IMG/VR virus record: IMGVR_UViG_3300009161_000070
Location: 1-49,336 of that record
Strand: one strand, 5' to 3'
Source: a virus
Length of the DNA stretch: 49,336 nt
The number at the start of each line of letters is the position of its first letter. Position 1 is the stretch's first letter. The notes beneath the pieces were generated by a model, which was not told the origin of the DNA, did no database searches, and saw nothing but the letters and a program-made list of their open reading frames with translations. A program made the position numbers and the translations under genes. Below, piece after piece: positions 34,120-43,254 of the stretch.

Positions 34120-35208
34120 ATGAGTTTACCGTCACTACAGTGGAGAAAATTGCCAACAAGAATAACACCTTATTCTACAACAACCTTTACAGCATCTCTT
34201 ATATTAGATACAATATACGATATGTTAACAGGATCTGTTTATTTTGACGGTTCAACTAGAATTGCTGGCAGTGGAAGTGCATGGAGCGCATCTGCTAAAT
34301 TTCAAACCGGTTCAAATACAGAAGCTGTTATTTGCAGACCGCCAGTGTATACGGTGATCAGTCAATCTATAATATTAAGTGCTACGAATCACTATGGCCC
34401 ATCAAGTAGTGCGACTCCATTCATGTGCACCGGTGAAGTTTATAGTGGCTCATATATCTATATGGCATGTGTAAAGAATGCATCTGCCTCATTCACAGAA
34501 TGGACAAGTCGTTTTCCGTTTGGATCCGGTTCTTATTCTACTGGATATGGAAAAATTTCTGGTACAGCGCATATGTCTGCCGGTGAAAGATTAACTGTGT
34601 ATGAATCAAAAGAAGCACTTGCTGTGATGTTTTCCAATCCTCAATTCGGCGGAATAGTTCTAACTGCTATCGGTGGAGCTATTATTGATCCAGAACAAAA
34701 TACAACAAGTGTAGACGCCGAAATAGACGGTAGATTATATGCGATTGCAACGTCCGGTGTTCCTATAACAGCTGGATATGGGGTAGCACCGGTATTTTTA
34801 ATAGAAGGAGGGTCGCAGAGTGGAAGTTTATTTACACATAGAAACGAAGCAAGTGCCGCTGGTGCGGGATATGCCAGATTTGTTGGATTTTATCCACAAC
34901 AACAGGCGTCGATGAGTATTATAACTCAAAAAACAGGTTTTACTAATGTTGCTGGATATAATCCATATTATGTTTTTAATACGCCATACAGCGGAAAATT
35001 AATACAAAATCCTATATTATGTGCAATATCTGGCAGTGCTACAAATTTAAATTATTATCTAGGAAGATTGCGTGATATCAACATCACAAAAGCACTACCG
35101 TCAAATCAAGTAGTCAGAGATAGTTCTGGTAGCATTTCTGGATTTACATTAGCATATTCAGAAAACACAGTGACAAACGGCAACACTGTGTTGTTTCCAT
35201 ATAACTGA
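34120..35208 (+). CDS. Paralogue 4 of the WRKLP family
   Basis: 362 residues, starting MSLPSLQWRKLPTRITP. Landmarks: YDMLTGSVYFDG, GSGSAW, TEAVICRPP, MACVKNAS, FTEWTSRFPFGSGS, YESKEALAV, GAIIDPEQN, DAEIDGRLYA and LGRLRDI. The variable part contains SLFTHRNEASAAGAG and RFVGFYPQQQ, a sub-pattern (hydrophobic-T-H then FV-F-x-P-Q) also seen in paralogues 5, 6 and 7, so even the variable part has a common fold. Ends VLFPYN. Confidence 0.6.
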   Translation: MSLPSLQWRKLPTRITPYSTTTFTASLILDTIYDMLTGSVYFDGSTRIAGSGSAWSASAKFQTGSNTEAVICRPPVYTVISQSIILSATNHYGPSSSATPFMCTGEVYSGSYIYMACVKNASASFTEWTSRFPFGSGSYSTGYGKISGTAHMSAGERLTVYESKEALAVMFSNPQFGGIVLTAIGGAIIDPEQNTTSVDAEIDGRLYAIATSGVPITAGYGVAPVFLIEGGSQSGSLFTHRNEASAAGAGYARFVGFYPQQQASMSIITQKTGFTNVAGYNPYYVFNTPYSGKLIQNPILCAISGSATNLNYYLGRLRDINITKALPSNQVVRDSSGSISGFTLAYSENTVTNGNTVLFPYN

Positions 35209-35232
35209 TATTTATTAATACTTTAAAATTTT

Positions 35233-36324
35233 ATGGCATTACCATCATTACAGTGGAGAAGATTACCAAGCAGACTTATAGCAACTAGCTCTGTAGATAC
35301 TAGTGTTTTTCTTAATACTATATATGACATGTTGACTGGATCGTTGTATTATGATGGATCATCCAGAGTAATCGGTTCTGGCAGTGCTTGGAAAAATACT
35401 ACAAAATTTATTACCGGTTCAAATACAGAAGCGGTTTATTGCTTTCCTCCAACAAATACAGCAATGAGTCAATCTATCATTTTTGCTGGTAAAAATTATT
35501 TCGGTGTGTCAAGTAGTTTTAACGTTCCACTCGTAATAAACGGAGATACTCCAGACTTTACCACAACCGGACGTGATATATTGATGGCAAATGTCAAATT
35601 AGCACAATCCGAATCATTTACTCAATGGACAAGTTTATATCCATTTGGTTCAAGTTCATATTCTACCGGTTATGCGCCATTAACTAAATGTAATTTATTT
35701 AGTGCGCTTCAAACACCAAAAATAATTATATATGAATCAAGAGAAACTATGGCGGTAATTGTATCATTTCCAAACGCATACTGTCATGTCACTGTGGCTG
35801 GGGCTATCATTGATCCAGAACAAACATCGGCGGGTATAGATGCAGAAATTGATGGTAGATTATATGCAATCGCAACTTCCGGCGGAAGCACATCGACCGG
35901 AACTCTTGTTTCAGGATTGAATCCTAATTTTATGACGTTTTCTACCGATTCAACGGCAGTAAATTCAGGTTCTTTATTTAGTCATAGCACAACCGCAATT
36001 GGTGCATCCGCGCATTATCCAAAATTTGTTGGATTTATACCGCAGCTACAGTCTACATTTACAATTATGGCCGAAAAACAGAATACTACGACATCAACGT
36101 ATCCTTCATTTTCCGGAAAAACTATTCAACTTCCAATAAAATGCACTGGAAAAACAAATAATTATTATCTAGGAAGACTCCGCGATATAAATAGTGTAAA
36201 ACCCTTTTTATTAAACCAAGTTATAAAAGATCAATCAAACAATGTTGTTGGATATGCAATTGCAGCAAGCGAATATGCACTTCCAACTACGCAAGTTTCG
36301 GCGGTTTGTTTACCATATAACTAA
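35233..36324 (+). CDS. Paralogue 5 of the WRKLP family
   Basis: 363 residues, starting MALPSLQWRRLPSRLIA. It has YDMLTGSLYYDG, GSGSAW, TEAVYCFPP, FTQWTSLYPFGSSS, YESRETMAV (rather than YESKEA), AGAIIDPEQ, DAEIDGRLYA and LGRLRDI. The N-terminal half has an extra loop (NGDTPDFTTTGRDIL). The variable part contains SLFSHSTTAIGASA and KFVGFIPQ as in paralogue 4, its closest neighbour. Ends VCLPYN. Confidence 0.6.
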   Translation: MALPSLQWRRLPSRLIATSSVDTSVFLNTIYDMLTGSLYYDGSSRVIGSGSAWKNTTKFITGSNTEAVYCFPPTNTAMSQSIIFAGKNYFGVSSSFNVPLVINGDTPDFTTTGRDILMANVKLAQSESFTQWTSLYPFGSSSYSTGYAPLTKCNLFSALQTPKIIIYESRETMAVIVSFPNAYCHVTVAGAIIDPEQTSAGIDAEIDGRLYAIATSGGSTSTGTLVSGLNPNFMTFSTDSTAVNSGSLFSHSTTAIGASAHYPKFVGFIPQLQSTFTIMAEKQNTTTSTYPSFSGKTIQLPIKCTGKTNNYYLGRLRDINSVKPFLLNQVIKDQSNNVVGYAIAASEYALPTTQVSAVCLPYN

Positions 36325-36339
36325 AATATTTAAAAATTT

Positions 36340-37386
36340 ATGCCATTACCATCATTACAATGGAGAAAATTACCAGTACGTTACTTAGGTGTAACGGCAT
36401 CATTTAGTGCAAACTTTATATTAGAAAATATATACGACGTATTAACTGGTTCGTTGTATCATGACGGTTCTGCCAGAGTAATTAATAGCGGTAGTGCATG
36501 GAGTGCCTCTGGAAAATTTACAACAGGTTCTAACGTAGAAGCAGTTTATTGTCGCCCACCGGTAAACACAATCTTGAGCCAATCTGTTATTTTTTCTGCA
36601 AAAAATGCGTTGGTGCCTTTTAGCAGTGCAACACCCCCAGTAGTAACAAACGAAACTGCATACAGTGCATCGGTTGTTCACGTTGCATGTGTGAAAAATG
36701 CGACAGGATCGTTTACAGAATGGACAAGTCAATTTCCATTCGGAACAGGTTCTTATTCTACCGGATACGCCAGAGCAACAAACATTTTTACTACCAACAC
36801 TAAGTTGGTTATGTATGAATCAAAAGAAGCACTGTGTGTGAATTTTATAAACCCAGCAAACAACGTATCGCAGATAATTTTGGCGGGAGCTATAATAGAC
36901 CCAGAACAAGCAAATCCCACTTCGTCACTGGACTCAGAGAATGATGGTAGAATGTACGCGGTAATTACCAGTGGAGTTTCTACGCAGACTCCGACTTCGC
37001 CAAGCGCCACGTTTTTATCGGGATCGGGTGAATTTCTTACACACAACTTGAGTGCAAATACAACTACAATTGGAGTTTCCAGATTTGTTACATTTTTACC
37101 ACAACAAAACTCTACAACGGGAGTGTATACAAAGAGACCTAGTACATCCGTATATGGCCCGACATATACAACATTTAGCGGAAAAAATGTTCAAAATCCG
37201 ATGTATGTTTTAACCGTCGGCCAAACGCCTTATGATCTTTTCGTTGGCAGATTGCGCGATGTAACAATCGTAAAAGGTGGACCAACAAATCAAGTTATGA
37301 GAGATAATTCAAATAACATAGTAGGATTTACATTAGGAGCAAGTGAAATTTCAGCTACACATGCTGTGCTATTAACTTATATATAA
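36340..37386 (+). CDS. Paralogue 6 of the WRKLP family
   Basis: 348 residues, starting MPLPSLQWRKLPVRYLG. Its segment VVHVACVKNATGSFTEWTSQ is identical in protein to paralogue 8, two genes away, although the codons differ. It has YDVLTGSLYHDG, EAVYCRPP, YESKEALCV, AGAIIDPEQ, DSENDGRMYA and VGRLRDV. It lacks the third family cysteine near the closing motif (MYVLTV in place of an I-K-C-like segment). It is followed eight bases later by an unrelated 69-residue gene. Confidence 0.6.
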   Translation: MPLPSLQWRKLPVRYLGVTASFSANFILENIYDVLTGSLYHDGSARVINSGSAWSASGKFTTGSNVEAVYCRPPVNTILSQSVIFSAKNALVPFSSATPPVVTNETAYSASVVHVACVKNATGSFTEWTSQFPFGTGSYSTGYARATNIFTTNTKLVMYESKEALCVNFINPANNVSQIILAGAIIDPEQANPTSSLDSENDGRMYAVITSGVSTQTPTSPSATFLSGSGEFLTHNLSANTTTIGVSRFVTFLPQQNSTTGVYTKRPSTSVYGPTYTTFSGKNVQNPMYVLTVGQTPYDLFVGRLRDVTIVKGGPTNQVMRDNSNNIVGFTLGASEISATHAVLLTYI

Positions 37387-37394
37387 TAAATCAT

Positions 37395-37604
37395 ATGAAA
37401 GCAATAGAAGATCAAATACAAAGTTGTATCGAATCGGTTGGATCAAATACCGTAGCGTACATGGTTATACCAAACTATTGGTTTGGTTATAATTTTACAA
37501 AACCGGAAAACGTAGAATTTTCGGGACATGACAGCGAAAGCATGGTTGCATATGATGCAGACGGAAATTGTTTAACCATCATGATGTCGGCTAGAATAAT
37601 CTAA
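37395..37604 (+). CDS. Small hypothetical protein interrupting the paralogue array
   Basis: 69 residues (MKAIEDQIQSCIESVGS to MMSARII). It has a predicted helix at the start, then strands around YMVIPNYWFGYNF and DGNCLTIMMSA; no signal peptide, no family recognised. It is the only member of this stretch that is not a WRKLP paralogue. Gaps are eight and 17 bases, so it is transcribed with its neighbours. It could be a partner of one paralogue or a remnant of an insertion; the sequence does not decide. Confidence 0.5.
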   Translation: MKAIEDQIQSCIESVGSNTVAYMVIPNYWFGYNFTKPENVEFSGHDSESMVAYDADGNCLTIMMSARII

Positions 37605-37621
37605 CAGTTATATAAAAATAA

Positions 37622-38665
37622 ATGAGTTTACAAGCATTACAGTGGAGAAGATTACCAACTAGAGCAATACCATTTGGTGCAACAATTACGTCATCGTATT
37701 TGTTGGATACAATATATGATATGCTCACTGGTTCTTCATACTATGACGGCACAGCAAGAACTGCTGGCGTTGGTAGTGCATGGCAAGGAGTTACAAAGTT
37801 TGTAACTGGGTCAAATACGGAAGCGGCATATTGTTTTCCACCAACAAAAACAATAATGAGTCAGTCTGTTATTTTTTCCGCGAGAAGTATAACCGGTGCA
37901 TCCAGTAGTGCAGTGCCAGAAGTTGTAACAAACGAAGGTGCGTATGCAACGGACCTTGTATTTGGTGCGTGCGTTAAAGGTGCAGATGCGGCTTCATTCA
38001 CACAATGGACCAGTTTGTTTCCATTTGGGTCTGGTTCTGTTTCTACAAAATATGCACAATGGTTTAGATTAAGTTTACTTAGTGCCGGATCTAGATTTAC
38101 GATGTACGAATCAAGAGAAGCATTGGCTGGTGTAGTATACAACCCAACCGCTGGTAGTACAAACATAATTTTATTGGGATCTATCATTGATCCAGAACAA
38201 AGTGTAACATCCGTTGATGCGGAACTTGACGGTAGATTGTATGGCGTCGCGACGAGTGGAGTTTCTACCAGTGGAACTTATACCGTAGCAACTAATTTTT
38301 GGACAAACAACGGTGCATTTCTCACTCACAACACAACGGCAAATGCCGCGAGCGTTTCTCCGCCAAGATTTACTATTTTAACTCCACAGACAGGTTCAAC
38401 TTTACCCGTTGCGGTAATTAAACCGTCAGCCGTAATAGTAAACGTTCCGACTACAACAAATTATTCTGGAAAATATGTAAGAAAAACAGTAAATTGCGCA
38501 ACTTCAGGCAGTTTTAATTTTCTTGGAAGATTGCGAGACATGACATGGATAACTGCATTGCCATCAAATGAAGTTGTTAGAGATCAATCAAACAACGTTC
38601 TTGGATACACACTGGCCGCATCAGAAATCACAGCAAGTGCCACACTGCTATTAAACTATTCTTAA
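37622..38665 (+). CDS. Paralogue 7 of the WRKLP family
   Basis: 347 residues, starting MSLQALQWRRLPTRAIP. Landmarks: YDMLTGSSYYDG, a GVGSAW variant of the GSGSAW turn, TEAAYCFPP, GACVKGAD, FTQWTSLFPFGSGS, YESREALAG, LGSIIDPEQ, DAELDGRLYG, LGRLRDM and an ITASATLLLNYS end. The variable part includes FLTHNTTANAASVS and RFTILTPQ, as in paralogues 4-6. Seven bases separate it from paralogue 8. Confidence 0.6.
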   Translation: MSLQALQWRRLPTRAIPFGATITSSYLLDTIYDMLTGSSYYDGTARTAGVGSAWQGVTKFVTGSNTEAAYCFPPTKTIMSQSVIFSARSITGASSSAVPEVVTNEGAYATDLVFGACVKGADAASFTQWTSLFPFGSGSVSTKYAQWFRLSLLSAGSRFTMYESREALAGVVYNPTAGSTNIILLGSIIDPEQSVTSVDAELDGRLYGVATSGVSTSGTYTVATNFWTNNGAFLTHNTTANAASVSPPRFTILTPQTGSTLPVAVIKPSAVIVNVPTTTNYSGKYVRKTVNCATSGSFNFLGRLRDMTWITALPSNEVVRDQSNNVLGYTLAASEITASATLLLNYS

Positions 38666-38671
38666 AATTTT

Positions 38672-39745
38672 ATGAGTTTACCTGCATTAGAATGGAGAAA
38701 ATTACCAGTACGTATACCTACCGCATCGTACTCGGCAAATTATTTATTGGATACAATCTACGATATGCTGACCGGTTCTTTGTATGTAAACGGAGCAACT
38801 AGAGTGATTGGTAGCGGCAGTTCGTGGAGTGCGTCTGGAAAATTTACAACGGGTTCAAACACAGAGGCGGTGTATTGTCGTCCACCTTCTCCAAATACAT
38901 TTTTAAGTCAATCTGTTATTTTTTCGACAAAGAGTTCCACCGTACCTTTTAGTACGGCCACTCCTCCTGTGATAACAAATGAAGCTGCGTACAGTTCATC
39001 CGTAGTTCACGTAGCGTGTGTGAAAAATGCAACGGGATCTTTTACAGAATGGACAAGTCAATTTCCGTTTGGATCAAGTTCATATTCCACTGGATATGCC
39101 AGAGGCTTCAACGCTGTTTATTATGCATCAGCAAGCAAAATATCTATTTACGAGTCTAAAGAAGCAATTGCAGTATCTATATACAGTCCAATAACCGCAT
39201 CGTCTTGTATTATTGCTGGCGCTATTGTAGATCCGGAAACAGAAGGTGTAACTTCATCATTTGATTCGGAGCAAGACGGTAGACTGTATGGTGTTGCTTC
39301 CAGTGGGTGTACTTTTGGTGCAGCGGTCAATACAGCAACTCCTATGTCAACCACGTTCTTGACACAGGCCGCAAACGCAGCTGTCGCAGGTGCATTTTTG
39401 TCGCACGACTCAACTACATCCACAAATACGCTCGGTTATCCAAAATTTGTGATATTTAAACCAAGAGATAATGCGATTTATACCATTTCAAAAGACGGAC
39501 TTTCAAATTCTACATATTACAATTCGGCATCGCTTACCTTGTCTGGAAGCATTGCGCAGTCAGGAATTACTTGTTATGATACAACCAATTTAAAATTTGT
39601 TGGTAGAATAAGAGATATAACTGCGGTTAGATCTCAATATAATAACACGATAGTAAGAAGTCCGGCAGCAGCAATTATTGGTTACGCTATATCACCAAGT
39701 GAAGTCACTGCTTCCAATCATACGGTATTGCTTAATCACAGCTAA
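38672..39745 (+). CDS. Paralogue 8 of the WRKLP family
   Basis: 357 residues, starting MSLPALEWRKLPVRIPT, the same opening as paralogue 1. It has YDMLTGSLYVNG, GSGSSW, TEAVYCRPP, VVHVACVKNATGSFTEWTSQ (shared with paralogue 6), YESKEAIAV, AGAIVDPET (a variant of DPEQ), DSEQDGRLYG and VGRIRDI, ending VLLNHS. It is the last gene of the array and is followed by a hairpin. Confidence 0.6.
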   Translation: MSLPALEWRKLPVRIPTASYSANYLLDTIYDMLTGSLYVNGATRVIGSGSSWSASGKFTTGSNTEAVYCRPPSPNTFLSQSVIFSTKSSTVPFSTATPPVITNEAAYSSSVVHVACVKNATGSFTEWTSQFPFGSSSYSTGYARGFNAVYYASASKISIYESKEAIAVSIYSPITASSCIIAGAIVDPETEGVTSSFDSEQDGRLYGVASSGCTFGAAVNTATPMSTTFLTQAANAAVAGAFLSHDSTTSTNTLGYPKFVIFKPRDNAIYTISKDGLSNSTYYNSASLTLSGSIAQSGITCYDTTNLKFVGRIRDITAVRSQYNNTIVRSPAAAIIGYAISPSEVTASNHTVLLNHS

Positions 39746-39772
39746 ACTGCGGCGGCATCATTTTAAATAAAA

Positions 39773-39800
39773 AAACACTATATAAAGTGTTTATGATTTT
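39773..39800 (+). terminator. Possible weak terminator after the paralogue array
   Basis: AAACACT pairs with AGTGTTT around ATATAA, followed by ATGATTTTTTC. The stem is only 7 bp and AT-rich, but it stands 27 bases after the last paralogue stop, in a gap of 75 bases. It may mark the end of the array transcript. Confidence 0.45.
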
Positions 39801-39820
39801 TTCATAATATATATGTATAT

Positions 39821-40111
39821 ATGGAAATACCAAATAAACCAAATACAATAGCTCCGCAAGAAGGCGTCAAGTTCAACGAAGAAGAAATGAATGAACTCAA
39901 TTCTATTCGTCGGGCTTATGAACAAATCACATTGGCCCTTGGCCAATATCAGATACAAAGAAAAGAAATAGAAGGCAATGAAATGAAAACATTTGCCGAA
40001 CTAGGAAAAACCGAAGAAAAAGAACAAGCTTTTCTTCAACAAATCTTAGCAAAATACGGTGAAGGTACCGTCAATCAAGACACAGGAGTATTCACCCCGA
40101 AGAAGGCTTAA
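39821..40111 (+). CDS. Small coiled-coil protein upstream of the sheath gene
   Basis: 96 residues. A central helix (NEEEMNELNSIRRAYEQITLALGQYQIQ and following Glu/Lys-rich residues) with coiled-coil spacing is followed by a conserved-looking tail, ILAKYGEGTVNQDTGVFTP. I recall similar small proteins with a YG-G-T-hydrophobic-x-x-x-TG-F-TP ending in T4-like aquatic phages, of unknown function. Its place just before gp18 is where T4 has terminase genes, but it is too short and unlike gp16 to be called a terminase subunit. A scaffold, chaperone or assembly role is possible. Confidence 0.55.
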   Translation: MEIPNKPNTIAPQEGVKFNEEEMNELNSIRRAYEQITLALGQYQIQRKEIEGNEMKTFAELGKTEEKEQAFLQQILAKYGEGTVNQDTGVFTPKKA

Positions 40112-40198
40112 GTATATACAATATAATCCAACAATAATCTAAATATCTACAAATTATATTTTTTGTTATATTTTAATTGTTTTGAATTATTTTGCACC

Positions 40199-40243
40199 TA
40201 TTTATATCAAGACTTTCTCGTATTGTCTAAAATTTAACAGGAG
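40199..40243 (+). promoter_or_regulatory. TATTTATA box and AGGAG leader of the sheath gene
   Basis: TATTTATA at 40199-40206 and AGGAG at 40239-40243, with the ATG 12 bases after the AGGAG. This is the only gene in the window with an AGGAG upstream of its start and the box well upstream, so it has a normal untranslated leader. The 144-base gap contains no ORF. It fits the need for very high sheath expression. Confidence 0.45.
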
Positions 40244-40255
40244 AAAAAATAACAT

Positions 40256-43243
40256 ATGGCACTAGAACAAAATGGCACATTCCAACCGAGCGAAAGAATC
40301 GTCAGTCCCGGCGTATTCACTCGTGAAATCGATCAATCGTTCCTTGCACAAGGAGTAGCAGCTATCGGCGGCGTCGTCGTGGCTCCGTTCCCAAAAGGAC
40401 CGGGTTTTGCACCTACAACGGTAACAAGCGAAGCTGATCTTAACGCAATCTTCGGTGAACCCGATGGCGTCCTTTTTGGACCATACACAGCCCAACAATA
40501 TATCCGTCAGCAAGGTCAAGTGACCGTTTGCCGCGTCGGTGGTTTGGGTGGATATGAACAAGATCAAGCGCTTATCGTTTCGGCGATACCCGGTGCTTAT
40601 GACAGATACACAGAATCTGGTTCAATCACTGGTAGCAGTGTTGGATTCACCGTAACAGAAATTTCTGCTGGTAACTTCAACGTTGAAGGATCTGTACTAG
40701 CCACTTTCTTAAGTGGATACTATGTTGGTTCTACACAAGTAATCGGAGCAATCAGTGCATCCGTTAACAATGTTGTTTATACTGGTTCTGCTCTATTGGG
40801 CGGATCTGTTACTGCTTCGTTGAGCAACTCATTGTTGCCACACAATCCAGCTGACACATTGACACTGCAAGCTAGAATTACACGCGGTTCTGTTGGTGCT
40901 TGTGGATACACATACTCGTTCGCAGGAAAAGTTACCGGTGATTACGGAACATTCGATGTTGATTCTTGGACCGCTGACAGTGTTTCTTCTGAAGATGCAT
41001 GTGGAAGTGGCTCATCTGCCGCTGGTCGCGATGAAGTTGTATTGGCTGTTCTAGCTAACACCGCATATGACCGTGGTCAAAACCTATACGGTTTCAGTGG
41101 ATCTGTGCTAACAGCAAAAGATACATCTGTTGTCGGAACCGATTTTAGACTAGAACTAAACGAAACCCACTTCGATCTAGATATGGGCGTTTATACATCT
41201 GGTTCATACGGCACATACGAATTCTCAATTGATCCAACAAGCACATCATACATCACATCTGTGTTCGGTACTGATGCAGAAGCTGGCTTCACGTCAGTTG
41301 CAGCTGGTCAAAAAATTGAAGCTGCTTATACCTACAAACACTTCAACAACAAAGCTGCTGAAATCGTTGCTGATATCTCCGTTTCTGGTAGCTGGAAGAT
41401 CGAAGTATCTAGCCGCAATGCTATGGTATTCGCTGACGGTGTAACACCAGATGAAAGCGATTCACTGTTTGATTTACGTCAAGCTGAAACACCATTCATC
41501 AAATCTCAAAAAGTTGCTCCATTCAGTGGATCCGTTGGTGCTCCAACCGCAGCTTCTTACGATTTGTTCAAGATTCACACCTTGTCTGATGGTACAAACA
41601 CAAACACTCAATTCAAAGTTGAAATTTCGAACGTAAAATCTGCCGGATCAATCCCAGGTTCTAAATACGGAACATTCACATTGTCTCTACGTTCATTCAC
41701 GGACGCTGACGCAAAGCCAAGTGTCATTGAACGCTACGACAATCTAAACCTAGACGAAACAAGCGCAAACTATGTTGCTCGTCGTATCGGCGATGTATTC
41801 ACATACATCAACTACAACGGCAAGATTCTTCAATTCGGTGATTACAACAATATCAGTAAATACATCCGCGTTGAAATGGCAACATCGCCATGGCCAGTAG
41901 ATGCAATTCCATTCGGCTTCGGTGCATACGCTTCACCAATTAGTGGTGACTATGCTCGCTTGGGTAAGGTTCCAGTAATGCAATACACCAGTGCTTCGAT
42001 TTACTCGGCTCAACCCGGTCGTTATGCTTCTGGTATCGTGTTCCAACCAGCTCCTTCAACAGCTGACGCTGAACTAGCTGCTCTATATCCAAACGGTTCA
42101 TCCGCCGGTGCTGAACTAGACAACAAACAATACTTCGCTCCAGTTCCATACGGTTATAGCGTCGGTCATAATGTTGAATTCAGTCTAGAAGATAACTGCG
42201 GACTAAGCCCAGTTTATATTGCGTCTCAAGAAAACACAAACGTTAAGAAACGCCGCTTCGTCCTTGGTTTCCAAGGTGGATTCGATGGTCAAAGCCCATC
42301 TGTTCCAGTACTAAGTGGTAACGACATCATCCCAACCAACCAACAAGGTTTGGATTGCTCGACAAACGTTTCACGTGGTTCTTACGGATACAAACAAGCA
42401 ATGGCTGCATTAAGTAACGCCGACGAGTTTGATTTTAATCTAATCACAACTCCTGGTATAAACTATCAATATAATCCATATCTAGTATCATTGGTACTAG
42501 AAGTTTGTGAAAACCGTGGCGACGCATTCTATATCATGGATATCGCTCCAAATCAAGCCGCTGGCGCAGCCGCTATCGAAAACGTAGTGTCTATGGCTTC
42601 GCAGTTTGATTCAAACTACGGTGCTACATACTATCCTTGGGTCAAGATCGTTGACACAAACTCTAACAGAGTAATCCCAGTTCCTCCTTCGGTTGTTATG
42701 ATGAGCGTATTCGCCGCTAACGACCAAGTAGCTGCTGAATGGTTTGCTCCAGCTGGTCTAAACCGTGGTGGTATTCCTGCCGCAGTTCAAGTAATCGACC
42801 GCTTGACACACTCGGAACGTGATAGTCTATACGAAGGAAGAGTTAATCCAATCGCCGCCTTCCCAGGTCAAGGTATCGTAGCATGGGGCCAAAAGACCCT
42901 GCAACGTCAACCTTCCGCATTGGATCGCATCAACGTGCGTCGTCTATTGATCGCGTTGAAGAAGTTCATCGCTTCTTCATCAAGATACCTAGTATTCGAA
43001 CAAAACGTTGCATCAACACGCCAACGCTTCTTGAACATTGTGAATCCATATTTGGATGGTGTTCAACAACGTTCCGGCTTGTATGCCTTCAAGGTAGTAA
43101 TGGACGAAAGTAACAACACACCAGATCTAGTTGACCGTAATATTCTATACGGCCAAATCTATCTAAAACCGTCGCGTACCGCAGAATACATAATTTTGGA
43201 TTTTTCAGTACTTCCAACGGGAGCTACTTTTCCAGGATCCTAA
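40256..43243 (+). CDS. Tail sheath protein (gp18-like), enlarged
   Basis: 995 residues; T4 gp18 has about 660. The N-terminus (SPGVFTREIDQSFLAQG, then TVTSEADLNAIFGEP and QYIRQQGQVTVCRVGG) and the C-terminal third (LNRGGIPAAVQVIDRLTHSE, RINVRRLLIALKKFI, LYAFKVVMDESNNTPD, YIILDFSVLPTG) are typical of contractile phage sheaths, which stack as rings around the tail tube and contract to drive it through the cell envelope. The extra length lies between residues of about 115 and 540 and includes TGS/SGS-rich beta stretches like the fibre genes. Codons use C at third positions more than the neighbours, consistent with high expression. Start supported by the family N-terminus and AGGAG. Confidence 0.9.
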   Translation: MALEQNGTFQPSERIVSPGVFTREIDQSFLAQGVAAIGGVVVAPFPKGPGFAPTTVTSEADLNAIFGEPDGVLFGPYTAQQYIRQQGQVTVCRVGGLGGYEQDQALIVSAIPGAYDRYTESGSITGSSVGFTVTEISAGNFNVEGSVLATFLSGYYVGSTQVIGAISASVNNVVYTGSALLGGSVTASLSNSLLPHNPADTLTLQARITRGSVGACGYTYSFAGKVTGDYGTFDVDSWTADSVSSEDACGSGSSAAGRDEVVLAVLANTAYDRGQNLYGFSGSVLTAKDTSVVGTDFRLELNETHFDLDMGVYTSGSYGTYEFSIDPTSTSYITSVFGTDAEAGFTSVAAGQKIEAAYTYKHFNNKAAEIVADISVSGSWKIEVSSRNAMVFADGVTPDESDSLFDLRQAETPFIKSQKVAPFSGSVGAPTAASYDLFKIHTLSDGTNTNTQFKVEISNVKSAGSIPGSKYGTFTLSLRSFTDADAKPSVIERYDNLNLDETSANYVARRIGDVFTYINYNGKILQFGDYNNISKYIRVEMATSPWPVDAIPFGFGAYASPISGDYARLGKVPVMQYTSASIYSAQPGRYASGIVFQPAPSTADAELAALYPNGSSAGAELDNKQYFAPVPYGYSVGHNVEFSLEDNCGLSPVYIASQENTNVKKRRFVLGFQGGFDGQSPSVPVLSGNDIIPTNQQGLDCSTNVSRGSYGYKQAMAALSNADEFDFNLITTPGINYQYNPYLVSLVLEVCENRGDAFYIMDIAPNQAAGAAAIENVVSMASQFDSNYGATYYPWVKIVDTNSNRVIPVPPSVVMMSVFAANDQVAAEWFAPAGLNRGGIPAAVQVIDRLTHSERDSLYEGRVNPIAAFPGQGIVAWGQKTLQRQPSALDRINVRRLLIALKKFIASSSRYLVFEQNVASTRQRFLNIVNPYLDGVQQRSGLYAFKVVMDESNNTPDLVDRNILYGQIYLKPSRTAEYIILDFSVLPTGATFPGS

Positions 43244-43254
43244 TTACTAATACA

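Noticed and set aside
30845-39745. Possible diversity-generating retroelement acting on the paralogue array
   Set aside because: No reverse transcriptase gene and no template/variable repeat pair with adenine-biased changes was seen in this window.
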